Part shown: piece after piece, positions 36,650 to 45,024 of the stretch | Layout of the letters: the number at the start of each line of letters is the position of its first letter | How positions within the stretch are numbered: the stretch's first letter is position 1 | Source: Enterococcus silesiacus | GTDB lineage: Bacteria > Bacillota > Bacilli > Lactobacillales > Enterococcaceae | Direction of reading: 5' to 3' | Assembly: GCA_001465115.1 (NCBI GenBank) | Contig: CP013614.1 | Span: forward strand, 682,001 to 746,000 | DNA length: 64,000 nucleotides | Position numbers and translations under genes: made by a program | The notes under the pieces: model-generated | Databases searched by the model: none | The model's input: the letters and a program-made list of their open reading frames with translations, nothing else | Told to the model about the DNA's origin: nothing

Positions 36650-38287
36650 TCATCGAATAGCGGTTTTTTTCTTGAACAAAAGCATCATGCCAATCACTAC
36701 AATAGAAAGAGTAACTGACACTTTTTGTATAATCGTTTTTTTATATGAGACCGTAAGTTTGTGATCGCCTGAATCAAGTTTGACTGTGACTAAACCAGCT
36801 TTATTATAGGATTTGACTACTTTAGAACCATCCATTACCTCATAGCCTTTGTAATAAAATTTAGGCAGTTGAACTTCTTGAATGCCATTTGTTTGAAACG
36901 TATAGCTACTATAGCTGTATTTGTTACTCATTTGGTTAGACGAATTAGCATAAGGAATGCCATCGATGATTAGACCCGGAGCAGCAAAATAACTTTTGAA
37001 ATCAGTATCTTTGATGAGATACTCTTTTCCATGACCAATTTCAGATTCATAAAAGTTAGTATAGTTTTCATTGGTCACAGTCACGTTATTTTGAATGCTA
37101 CTCTGCATTAGGTTGTTCACGTTAAAGCTGAGTGTTAAAAAGCTACATAGAGCAATAAATAAAATTATATTTTTGTTGGAAAGAAACTGAAATTGGTCAA
37201 TCAAACAAACCGCAAGCAAACTTGTAAAGAAGGATGCAAATAATAATAATCTCCAGGGAAACTGAATTGTTGCTAAAACAGAGACTTTAAAAAGACCCCA
37301 TGGGAAGATATTTGTAGCTAATAAGAGCGTAAAAATAGCCGCTAATGCAAGGCGTTTATTTGTAGGCGTTAGTGTTCGAAAGCGAATAGCAGCAACAATT
37401 ATAGCACCTAAGAGCAATAGACCAATATTAGGTTTTAATTCAGTGAATGGCGCACTCAAATTGGAAAGACTATTTATAAACAACTTACCTAAACTAAAAT
37501 TTAAACCGCTTGTCCAAAGTGTTGTGTTGCTAAAGTTAAACGTTAAATGATCTATTTGTTCAAGATAAGGAAATAAAAACCATGCAGATAATCCAAGCGA
37601 TAATAAACCAGATTGAATCAGGCTTTTGATTTGCGGTTGCTTACATTTTTTCCAATTGATCAATAGGAAGATCAACAATAGGACAAAAGAATAGAAAGCA
37701 GTAATCAAATGACTGGCAATCAATAAACTCATTCCAATGCCCAATAATTGCCATCGATGTTTATCGCTGTAAAAAATTGAATAGACTCCGAGAACAAACA
37801 ATGGCAAGAAGGCAAAAGCTAAAGTTTCTCCAAGCGCTGCACGGACTGATTGATCAATTAGTCGATAGGTAGAAAGTGTATAAAAGCAAGCAAACAAAAG
37901 TGCTTGTTTTTTTGCTTTTTTTATAGAATATAGAAAATAATAAGAAGTAATCGCAGTAACAAAACTGATCAATAGTTGATATAAATAGTAGGAGGGGACA
38001 AAAGAGAGTCCGATTATTCTAAAAAGAGCAAAAGGCAATAATAAGATAGAAGGATAGAATAGATCGGCACCATAACCAAAATTTAAGCCCATTGTTGGGA
38101 AAACGCGAGGGAAAAAATCAAAGTGTCTGACGGCTTGAGAATAGCTTTCTAATCTTGTTCTGTGGAAGATTAGATCGTCTTGACTAAAAATGTAGTTATT
38201 AAAAAAATAGGGAAAGATCGAAAGAATACTGATCCATAATAAAAGTAATAAAATGATAATGTTTGCTTTGTTATATTTTATATTCAA
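36650..38287 (-). CDS. Polytopic membrane protein, GT-C/YfhO-like (PTPS-related domain)
   Basis: This 545-residue protein has about 12 hydrophobic segments between residues 10 and 400. An extracellular domain of about 100 residues (NNVTVTNENYTNFYESEIGH onward, beta-rich) and a final membrane segment follow. The conserved FSQDDLIFHRTRLESYSQ loop after helix 1 and the HLITAF motif resemble the 6-pyruvoyl-tetrahydropterin-synthase-related membrane family and YfhO-like glycosyltransferases. These may transfer sugars onto cell-surface polymers. The substrate is unknown. Confidence 0.7.
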   Translation of the reverse strand: MNIKYNKANIIILLLLLWISILSIFPYFFNNYIFSQDDLIFHRTRLESYSQAVRHFDFFPRVFPTMGLNFGYGADLFYPSILLLPFALFRIIGLSFVPSYYLYQLLISFVTAITSYYFLYSIKKAKKQALLFACFYTLSTYRLIDQSVRAALGETLAFAFLPLFVLGVYSIFYSDKHRWQLLGIGMSLLIASHLITAFYSFVLLLIFLLINWKKCKQPQIKSLIQSGLLSLGLSAWFLFPYLEQIDHLTFNFSNTTLWTSGLNFSLGKLFINSLSNLSAPFTELKPNIGLLLLGAIIVAAIRFRTLTPTNKRLALAAIFTLLLATNIFPWGLFKVSVLATIQFPWRLLLFASFFTSLLAVCLIDQFQFLSNKNIILFIALCSFLTLSFNVNNLMQSSIQNNVTVTNENYTNFYESEIGHGKEYLIKDTDFKSYFAAPGLIIDGIPYANSSNQMSNKYSYSSYTFQTNGIQEVQLPKFYYKGYEVMDGSKVVKSYNKAGLVTVKLDSGDHKLTVSYKKTIIQKVSVTLSIVVIGMMLLFKKKTAIR

Positions 38288-38558
38288 ATGTGTTCGCCTG
38301 CTTTATCTAATTTTCTTTATTTTAACAGAATAATGAATAAAAATATAAAATAATTACTATTAAGGGAGAGTATTATCTTGGTGATATGAATGTGTTACTA
38401 ATTTTCGAAGTTAAAAAAGCAGATCAGAATAATGAATAAATCAGCTTTTGAAAAATTAATTTAGAGTATTTAAAATGGAAAAACAGTAAAATGACAAATA
38501 AAAAATATTTATTAACCAAAGGGTTGATATTTGTAACACAATGTAGTATTATAAATGT

Positions 38559-38637
38559 ACCCTAACAGTATTTTCATTTTACTCAATCCGAGTAATACTC
38601 CTTATCCCACCTTGAAAGAGGTGGGATATTCTTGGTT
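38559..38637 (+). ncRNA. Candidate small RNA 1 (family of two)
   Basis: An excellent sigma-A promoter (TTGATA 38524-38529, 17-bp spacer, TATTAT 38547-38552) predicts a start near 38559. The transcript would contain CCTAACA, a TTACTC/GAGTAA hairpin (38579-38595), the single strand TACTCCTT, and a 9-bp ATCCCACCT/AGGTGGGAT hairpin (38604-38627) before a weak T-rich end. No reading frame fits. The same layout recurs at 41087-41166. ACTCCTT and CCACCTT are anti-Shine-Dalgarno-like, suggesting mRNA targeting. Confidence 0.65.
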
Positions 38638-38647
38638 TTAAGCTAAA

Positions 38648-39562
38648 CTAAGATTCTTTTAATAAACCAACTGCATAACTTTGTAGCATTTTTTCGCTAT
38701 CTTTTTCGTGGATTAAGATCTTTACTTCTTTTTTTACCTGTTCTGCTTGTAAAGTATCACCAGTGTTTTCTAACAAATGTATAAAATCATAGACACGCTC
38801 TATATAAACAAGTTCGCCTTCAATAATATAGTTCAGCAGATTGGTTAGATATTGAAGGTTTAACTTAAAACTGTAGTTTTCATTTTGCTTATCTTGTTTT
38901 TTAGCAAGTTTTATATATTTTTTGGCACTTTCATAATCCTTTTCATACAATCGTTTCGAAATTAAATTGATAAGTATATTATACGCAAATTTTTTAGTCG
39001 TAAAATCACGTTGTTCTTCATATTTTATTGGAAACATTCTTGCAAGTACTAAATCCGCTTGCTTTGTATTAAAAAACCGAGTTAAATTTGCGGTAATAAT
39101 GTAGTCATATTGAATATAGAAAGATTTATTCATTAAATCTTGAAAAATATCGGTTATTTCTTCAAAAGTCACTGGATCAACTTCCTCCCAATGAGCATTG
39201 AAAAAATTTTTAATGCCAATATAATTTGATAATTCTCGTAATGTCTTTTTATCTTTATCTTTCAATGAATAATAATAGTTCAGTAGTTTTTGTTTTGTAC
39301 TCTTATTTTCTAAATGCGCACCGCAGTAATAAAAAGTTTCTCTGAAATCTTGTTGCTGTTTATCGAATGTTGTAAAACTAAAGAATTCGTCAACGCTAAT
39401 AGATGTTTGGTTCAATATTTCTTCTAATTCATTTACCTTAAGAGCGCGTTTACCACTTTCAATTTTTGAATAGGTGGACGGATCAGTGAATTCGGACATC
39501 ATTTCTCTTTGAGGTAACTTCAATTTAAGTCTAAAAAAACGTAATGTTTCTATGATATTCAA
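38648..39562 (-). CDS. Rgg/GadR/MutR-type (RRNPP) peptide-responsive regulator
   Basis: This 304-residue protein has an N-terminal XRE helix-turn-helix (about 5-60; QREMMSEFTDPSTYSKIESG) and a long all-helical repeat domain (about 75-300) typical of Rgg regulators. It is alpha-helical throughout, without membrane segments, Lys/Glu/Tyr-rich. Rgg proteins bind small secreted hydrophobic peptides re-imported through Opp. A divergent 22-codon gene (39777-39842) encodes just such a peptide 215 bp away. A likely ribosome site GGGAGAGAA precedes the ATG. Confidence 0.85.
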   Translation of the reverse strand: MNIIETLRFFRLKLKLPQREMMSEFTDPSTYSKIESGKRALKVNELEEILNQTSISVDEFFSFTTFDKQQQDFRETFYYCGAHLENKSTKQKLLNYYYSLKDKDKKTLRELSNYIGIKNFFNAHWEEVDPVTFEEITDIFQDLMNKSFYIQYDYIITANLTRFFNTKQADLVLARMFPIKYEEQRDFTTKKFAYNILINLISKRLYEKDYESAKKYIKLAKKQDKQNENYSFKLNLQYLTNLLNYIIEGELVYIERVYDFIHLLENTGDTLQAEQVKKEVKILIHEKDSEKMLQSYAVGLLKES

Positions 39563-39698
39563 GAGTTTCTCTCCCTTCTTATGCGATTATAGCATGAAAT
39601 GATTAGGAAATTCCTATTTTTAATAAAAAAGTGAATATTTTATTTGATTTTTATGCCAATTTCGCACTTTTTGAATTTAATACTTTATTTTTTTTGAC

Positions 39699-39742
39699 TT
39701 GTTTGCTATTCTTTACCTAAGGAAAATTATTTGTTTGCAAAC
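39699..39742 (+). promoter_or_regulatory. Candidate Rgg operator upstream of the short peptide gene
   Basis: TTGTTTGC occurs at 39699-39706 and again at 39731-39738, exactly 32 bp (three helical turns) apart. The second lies in the perfect palindrome GTTTGCAAAC (39733-39742). TAGGAAATTCCTA near 39603-39615, closer to the regulator gene, is another palindrome. No consensus sigma-A promoter is obvious, which is common at activator-dependent Rgg targets. Confidence 0.45.
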
Positions 39743-39776
39743 GTTGATTTCTAAAAAATGAGTAGGAGGTGTGTTG

Positions 39777-39842
39777 ATGATTTCATTAATAGCTGCTGTA
39801 GCAAGTGTTATTTCTGTATATGTAATTACAGGAGGAGTCTAA
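39777..39842 (+). CDS. Short hydrophobic peptide (candidate pheromone precursor)
   Basis: ATG 39777 with GTAGGAGG at ideal distance opens a 21-residue peptide that begins MISLIAAV and ends VITGGV. It contains no charged residue and is almost wholly aliphatic. Short hydrophobic peptides (SHPs) encoded divergently to rgg genes are processed and sensed by the Rgg protein; many end in Gly-Gly. Position, orientation, length and composition all fit. A small membrane toxin is an alternative, but those usually carry charged tails. Confidence 0.65.
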   Translation: MISLIAAVASVISVYVITGGV

Positions 39843-40040
39843 AACGTATTAAACTATATCTTGTTTAAAGTAATCAAAAAAAATTTTTGTAAACAAAGAA
39901 TTTAACTAAAAAAACTAAATGTATAAATAAAAAGTGCGTAACAAAAAAAGTGCAAAATAGTAGCTTCTGATTTACTTTTCCTGTTGAATGAAGTAAATCA
40001 GAGGCTATTATTTGATTTGTCTTTAATCATCTTATCTTAG
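39843..40040. terminator. Hairpins and bidirectional terminator after the peptide gene
   Basis: TTGTTTA and TAAACAA (about 39862-39895) form a hairpin with A/T tracts. A longer stem (39955-39976 with 39991-40013, including CTGATTTACTT/AAGTAAATCAG) separates the peptide gene from the convergent 40041-40364 gene and can serve both. The U-run is weak on the plus side. Confidence 0.65.
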
Positions 40041-40364
40041 TTAGTCCGCTGTAGGTCCAGGAGTGACATAGGCTTGTACACCATACTTAGCGGCTAGACT
40101 TTTTGAAAACATTTTTTCTTCAGCCATTTTCATATAATCAAAAAATTCAATTTCACTATCAGTTGGCATTTCTCTGGATAGAATTTCCTTATTATAGGTT
40201 AAAGCAATTGCTTCTGAAAAAAAGTAAGAATCATTTTTAGAAATAGAAAGTCGCAATGTATCGCCAAAAAGAATATCATTTTCTTCAGAAAAAGTATCTT
40301 TTTTCTGAGAGACTAACCAAGTATTATGGAAAGTTGTTGTAATCTTGATCAAATTTTGTTCCAT
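40041..40364 (-). CDS. Hypothetical protein, 107 residues
   Basis: The start was set at ATG 40364 because GGAGGAG precedes it; the 30 upstream residues of the maximal frame lack a site. The protein is soluble and mixed, with an FGDTLRLSISKNDSYFFSEA strand-helix segment and a Pro/Gly tail ending VTPGPTAD. No family is recognised. It converges on the short peptide gene of the Rgg locus and could be part of it, but nothing in the sequence proves that. Confidence 0.6.
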   Translation of the reverse strand: MEQNLIKITTTFHNTWLVSQKKDTFSEENDILFGDTLRLSISKNDSYFFSEAIALTYNKEILSREMPTDSEIEFFDYMKMAEEKMFSKSLAAKYGVQAYVTPGPTAD

Positions 40365-40544
40365 TGTTTCTCCTCCCGTTACTGTAATACATATTCTTTC
40401 TTTTATTATATCAAATAGCACGTAATTTTGGATAAAAAAGCAAAATAAAATCAATTAACTTAGAACTTTCTATTTATTTTTTTAAGAATTGAATCAAATT
40501 ATCGTAATCTGAAAAGTACAAAAGAGGATTTTTTCTATCTAAGA

Positions 40545-40645
40545 TTGTCTATATTTTAAATATTTGATATGATAAACGAGGATTTTGTCAGAGCGTTAGC
40601 TCAACAAAAGTTAAGGCTAGAAAATAGGCCTTCCTATTTTTGTTT
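40545..40645 (+). ncRNA. Candidate structured leader or small RNA before the 40709 gene
   Basis: The promoter TTGTCT (40545-40550), 17 bp, TATGAT (40568-40573) predicts a start near 40580. A strong hairpin follows (TTTTGT and GAGC around GTTA, then GCTC and ACAAAA; about 40583-40609). Next is an 8-bp AAAATAGG/CCTATTTT stem (40621-40640) ending in TGTTT. It can be a terminated small RNA or an attenuator of the gene 65 nt downstream. Confidence 0.5.
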
Positions 40646-40708
40646 GCTTATTTAAGCTAAAGTAATTCTTGTTAACCAATAGTAGTGAAGAATAAAAGGA
40701 GTACAGTT

Positions 40709-41026
40709 ATGAAAAAAATCACACTTGAACAGTTTAGTATCTTGTTGGAAAATAGAGAAGATCGTTTTGCAATCATTATTAATCATTGGTTTTATTACAT
40801 AGAAAAAGGACGTATTTATCGATTCCAGCAACATAATAACACGAAACTGATGACCTTGATGGGCTCATTTTATGAAGATGATATCAATGAGGAAACATTA
40901 ATGAGTGAATTGAAAAAAAGTATTATCAATCAAATGCAGTATGATTGGTTTACCGATGTCTGGAAAGAAACCATTATTGAGCGAGTTAGTCGTTCGCCGT
41001 ATGCTTTAGAAGTGTTCTTTTTTTAG
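40709..41026 (+). CDS. Hypothetical protein, 105 residues
   Basis: The start was set at ATG 40709 behind AAAGGAG. It is a soluble alpha/beta protein rich in aromatic residues (NHWFYYIEKGRIYRF; VWKETIIERVSRSPYALEVF ending FFF). It is not recognised. It sits between the two homologous small-RNA candidates and follows a structured leader. No partner gene is evident. Confidence 0.6.
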   Translation: MKKITLEQFSILLENREDRFAIIINHWFYYIEKGRIYRFQQHNNTKLMTLMGSFYEDDINEETLMSELKKSIINQMQYDWFTDVWKETIIERVSRSPYALEVFFF

Positions 41027-41086
41027 AGATAGAAATTGCTGTGCATATTATTTGTAAAAACATTGGCATGATAGTAAGATAAATTT

Positions 41087-41166
41087 ATCCTAACAATAAA
41101 CTTTTTTTCATTTACTCTCATGAGTAAGACTCCTTGTCCATCTTCAAATGAAGGTGGGCTCTTTTT
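41087..41166 (+). ncRNA. Candidate small RNA 2 (family of two)
   Basis: The promoter TTGTAA (41052-41057), 17-bp spacer, TAAGAT (41075-41080) predicts a start near 41087. The RNA shares with candidate 1 the order TCCTAACA, a TTACTC/GAGTAA hairpin (41112-41127), the single strand GACTCCTT, and a CCATCTTC/GAAGGTGG hairpin (41138-41157), here followed by a proper U-run (CTCTTTTT). The stem bases differ with compensatory pairing (CCCACCT versus CCATCTTC), which supports a conserved RNA structure. Confidence 0.7.
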
Positions 41167-41198
41167 AATAAGTTAAATAAAGTTTACACGAAAATTAG

Positions 41199-41325
41199 TT
41201 GTATTTTTAGTTATTTTTTGCTAAGATACAGTCATATGAATAAAAATGGTTGGGCGCAAGCTTCAAGGATCAGGTTCTTCAAGGGGTGAGAAGAATGGTT
41301 TTTTGAACTTACGCCCTTTTTTTAT
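41199..41325 (+). promoter_or_regulatory. Promoter and structured leader of the ntp operon (candidate Na+ riboswitch)
   Basis: The promoter TTGTAT (41199-41204), 17 bp, TAAGAT (41222-41227) drives a leader. The leader folds into one long interrupted stem: GGGCG (41252-41256) with CGCCC (41312-41316), AAG with CTT, TTCAA (41262-41266) with TTGAA (41303-41307). It is capped by TTCTTC/GAAGAA (41275-41295) and purine-rich internal loops, and ends in eight Ts. A stem-terminator with conserved-looking internal loops before a Na+-ATPase operon suggests the Na+-I (DUF1646 motif) riboswitch. I cannot verify the consensus here. Confidence 0.6.
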
Positions 41326-41463
41326 TTTTCAATCAAAATTTTTAAGGGAATACGTTTTGCGTTTAAATAAAGGCAAGAGTTATTCTCTTTTTGATTGTAA
41401 AAAAAGGGCAGACATTTAATAATAAGGATGAAGACAAAATAATCCGATGCTAGGGGTGAAAAA

Positions 41464-41790
41464 ATGGTTTTAGAAGCACTAGATAGAATTCGTGAAGCAG
41501 AAGCAGATGTTGAAAGAATGAGACAAACGGTCAAGACAGAACTGAGTTTGTATGAGCAAAAAAAGGCAGAGAAATTTAAGCAAAAACAAGTAGCAAGTCA
41601 GGAGAAAATCACCGTATTACTTCAGGAATTAGAGACACAAAAAAATGCGGAGCTTCAGAAAGAAAAAGATATTTTGCTTAGTGAAGCGAAAGAACAAAAT
41701 CAAGATTTTAGAGAAAAATACGAAAAGAATAAAGCATCTATTATTGATTATGTAATAGAAAGGGTGAAAAAAATCTATGGCAGTCAATAA
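41464..41790 (+). CDS. ntpF: V-type Na+-ATPase subunit F (NtpF), peripheral stalk
   Basis: This 108-residue, highly charged coiled-coil protein (Lys/Glu/Gln-rich throughout, EADVERMRQTVKTELSLYEQ) is typical of the small stalk subunit that pairs with subunit E to form the peripheral stator in Enterococcus hirae. It is first in the operon, about 130 nt after the leader terminator. Its stop overlaps the ntpI start by 14 nt. No membrane segment is present. Confidence 0.88.
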   Translation: MVLEALDRIREAEADVERMRQTVKTELSLYEQKKAEKFKQKQVASQEKITVLLQELETQKNAELQKEKDILLSEAKEQNQDFREKYEKNKASIIDYVIERVKKIYGSQ

Positions 41791-43780
41791 AATGGAAAAA
41801 ATGACGATCATCGCTGCCTCCGAAAGAGAAGAAGCAATTCTTCAAGCAATTCAAGGTATGCAGGCAATCGAAATCAAAGATTTTTTTCATTCAAGTGTAG
41901 ATAGTTCTTATATAGAAAAAAACTTCGCCTCGACATTGTTGACAGAAGACGATAGTCAAAAGAAACGTTTTCAAACAATGCTGACGGACATTCAAGATTC
42001 ACTAACCTTTATCGAACGTTTTTCAGAAAATTCATCAAAAAAGAAACCATTAAAAAGACAAGTTCGGACACTGATTTCTTTGGAGGAGAGTTTCGATGAT
42101 AAAAAAATCAGTGGTTATTTAAAGGAGATAGCTGAGCTAAAGAGAGAATTGGCAAGAATTGATTCTACGAGAAAAGAGTTATTGACCAAGGAAAAATGGC
42201 TTGCTCGCTGGCAATATTTAGATATTGTGCCTCAAAAAAATTCATTTGAAAATACAGATATTATACTAGGATCAATCAGTTCAGCGAATCATGCGTTATT
42301 TTTAGCAGATATAGAAAGTCTCAGCTCAGTTTATGTTGAAGAAATTTATCATAGTCAAAATCATGTCTATTACAGCTTGGTTTACTTAAAGAGTCAATTA
42401 GCAGAGGTAGCAAAAATCACTGAGCGTTATAGCTTTAATGAATTTAATTACCCATATGATATGTTACCTAAAGAAGCCTACCAGCAGAATAAGGAACAAT
42501 TAGCACTGTTAGTTGAGCAGGAGAAGCATCTGAAGAATAGCTTGTCTTCCTATCGAGCTCATTTGGAGGAATTGTACCTTGCTGAAGAGATGACTTATGC
42601 GTATATTCATCGTGAAGAAGCGAAAAAGCATCTGCTGAATACAACTTATTTTTTTATTATGCAAGGTTGGATTCCTGTAGATGAAAAACGAGAATTAACC
42701 ACTGCATTACAAGATGCGTTACCAAAAGATGAGGTGTATATTACATTTGATCAGCCGACAGATATGGAAATTCAAACAGACATCCCAGTAAAGCTAAAAA
42801 ATAATTCTCTCGTAGCGCCGTTTGAGATGCTTACAGAAATGTACAGCTTACCAAAATATGATGAAATCGATCCAACACCGATCATGACCCCATTTTATAT
42901 GGTATTTTTTGGAATGATGGTGGCAGATATCGGCTATGGTTTGATAATGCTTTTTGGTGCATTATTTGCACTGAAGTTGCTAGTTTTACCTCGAGGGATG
43001 AAGCGATTTGCTGATTTCTTCTTAATATTATCGTTTCCAACAATTATCTGGGGTTTTATTTATGGGTCATTTTTTGGTGTGGCTTTGCCGAAAGTATTGT
43101 TTGGCCTTCAACTGCCATTTCCAATTTTATCGACGACAGAAGATGTAAATACGATTTTGATTTTATCGGTTATTTTCGGGTTTATTCAGTTATTGACTGG
43201 GTTAATGGTTAATGGGATCGAACTGACCAAGCGTAAACGATATTTGGATAGCATCAGCGAAAGTTTTGCATGGCAAGGGTTACTCGTAGGTATTTTGATT
43301 ATTGTGTTAGGGATGCTGATATTCAGTAATGATGGGTTAGTGACAGCAGGAATTGTTGTGGCGGTTATCTCCGCTTTATCCATTGTGATTGTGCCGATCA
43401 TTCAAACAAAATCAAAAGTCAAAGGCTTAGCTAAAGGTTTGTATGGTTTGTATGGCTTGACCGGTTATATTGGTGATCTAGTCAGTTACACTCGATTGAT
43501 GGCTTTAGGAATTTCTGGTGGTAGTATCGCTGCGGCGTTTAATATGTTGGTTGAATTTATGCCGCCTATAGCAAGATTTACAGTCGGGATATTATTGATC
43601 ATCGCGTTACATGCATTGAATCTCTTTTTAAGCTTATTAAGTGCCTATGTACATGGTGCGCGATTACAATATGTAGAGTTTTTCGGGAAGTTTTATGCCG
43701 GCGGTGGCCGTGCCTTTAAGCCGTTAAAAACAGAAGAAAAATATATGAACATTGAAAAAAAATCAAAAGTCAAAGAATAG
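41777..43780 (+). CDS. ntpI: V-type Na+-ATPase subunit I (a subunit)
   Basis: This 667-residue protein has a long cytosolic coiled-coil N-terminal half (about 1-345) and seven to eight membrane helices (about 370-650). The ion-channel helix carries the conserved arginine in LVSYTRLMALGISGG. It forms the stator half-channels beside the NtpK rotor ring. It starts at ATG 41777 inside the ntpF gene. Length matches E. hirae NtpI (about 664). The C-terminal KFYAGGGRAFKP segment is conserved. Confidence 0.95.
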   Translation: MAVNKMEKMTIIAASEREEAILQAIQGMQAIEIKDFFHSSVDSSYIEKNFASTLLTEDDSQKKRFQTMLTDIQDSLTFIERFSENSSKKKPLKRQVRTLISLEESFDDKKISGYLKEIAELKRELARIDSTRKELLTKEKWLARWQYLDIVPQKNSFENTDIILGSISSANHALFLADIESLSSVYVEEIYHSQNHVYYSLVYLKSQLAEVAKITERYSFNEFNYPYDMLPKEAYQQNKEQLALLVEQEKHLKNSLSSYRAHLEELYLAEEMTYAYIHREEAKKHLLNTTYFFIMQGWIPVDEKRELTTALQDALPKDEVYITFDQPTDMEIQTDIPVKLKNNSLVAPFEMLTEMYSLPKYDEIDPTPIMTPFYMVFFGMMVADIGYGLIMLFGALFALKLLVLPRGMKRFADFFLILSFPTIIWGFIYGSFFGVALPKVLFGLQLPFPILSTTEDVNTILILSVIFGFIQLLTGLMVNGIELTKRKRYLDSISESFAWQGLLVGILIIVLGMLIFSNDGLVTAGIVVAVISALSIVIVPIIQTKSKVKGLAKGLYGLYGLTGYIGDLVSYTRLMALGISGGSIAAAFNMLVEFMPPIARFTVGILLIIALHALNLFLSLLSAYVHGARLQYVEFFGKFYAGGGRAFKPLKTEEKYMNIEKKSKVKE

Positions 43781-44269
<489 letters not shown>

Positions 44270-44282
44270 CAGGAGGAAAAAC

Positions 44283-44864
44283 ATGGATGCAATCGAAAAG
44301 ATCGTCGAGCAAATTCTAGAAAAAGGTCAAACCGAAGTGTCAGAATTGAAAGCAACAGAAATGAAGCGGATCGACCGAGAATATCAAGAACAAGAAGAAG
44401 CTTTGAGCTTACAAGAAAGTAAAATAATCGAAAAAAATGAAGAACAAACCAAAAAAGCATTTAAGCAAAAACAAAACCGACAACAGTTGGAAATCAAACA
44501 AGCAACATTGAATCAAAAACAAGGTTACTTGGAGCAACTATTTACAGAATCAGTCGAGCGAATGAATCAGTGGTCAGAAAGTGAATTTCAAACATTTGCT
44601 GAACAAATTTTGGCTCAAATGCCGATTGAAGGTGAATGTTTAGTACAATTAGGTGCGTTCTCAAAAGGAAAGCTGTCAGATGAATGGTTACTAGCGCATT
44701 CTACGGATCAATTGACTTTGAGATTAGAAAGCGAAGTAATTCCGGCTGTTGGTGGATTTATCATTGCCAAAGATGGGATCGAATATAACTTTTTATTTGC
44801 TACTCTTGTTCAGGAAATCAAGAAAATCGACAGTTTTAAAATAGCAGAACGGTTGTTTCAATAG
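44283..44864 (+). CDS. ntpE: V-type Na+-ATPase subunit E
   Basis: This 193-residue protein has an extended Lys/Glu/Gln-rich coiled coil in the N-terminal half (to about residue 85) and a globular C-terminal domain (FFAEQ-like segment, VGGFIIAKDGIEYNFLF) that contacts the catalytic head. It pairs with NtpF in the peripheral stalk. It starts after AGGAGG, 13 nt behind ntpK. A 160-nt gap with a repeat follows before ntpC. Confidence 0.9.
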   Translation: MDAIEKIVEQILEKGQTEVSELKATEMKRIDREYQEQEEALSLQESKIIEKNEEQTKKAFKQKQNRQQLEIKQATLNQKQGYLEQLFTESVERMNQWSESEFQTFAEQILAQMPIEGECLVQLGAFSKGKLSDEWLLAHSTDQLTLRLESEVIPAVGGFIIAKDGIEYNFLFATLVQEIKKIDSFKIAERLFQ

Positions 44865-45024
44865 TACCCCTTGGTTTCAAATGCTCAAGAACAAGAGCTC
44901 CATGGATTATTTTGAAGCACTAGCTACTTGGTGAATATCTCGAAAAAAGGTGAATTTTTGAATGAGGCAAAGAGCGTTTCAGTCATAATTTCCTGTTTTC
45001 AGTTTTAAGTTTAGGAGGATCATG
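44865..45024 (+). repeat. Intra-operon repeat copy 1 (between ntpE and ntpC)
   Basis: The otherwise tightly packed operon is interrupted by 160 nt. Bases 44941-45000 align with 46504-46563 (shared core GAGGCAAAGAGC and TCAGTCATA). No reading frame or terminator is seen. Hairpin-forming sequence (CAAGAACAAGAGCTC) precedes the repeat. Confidence 0.6.
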
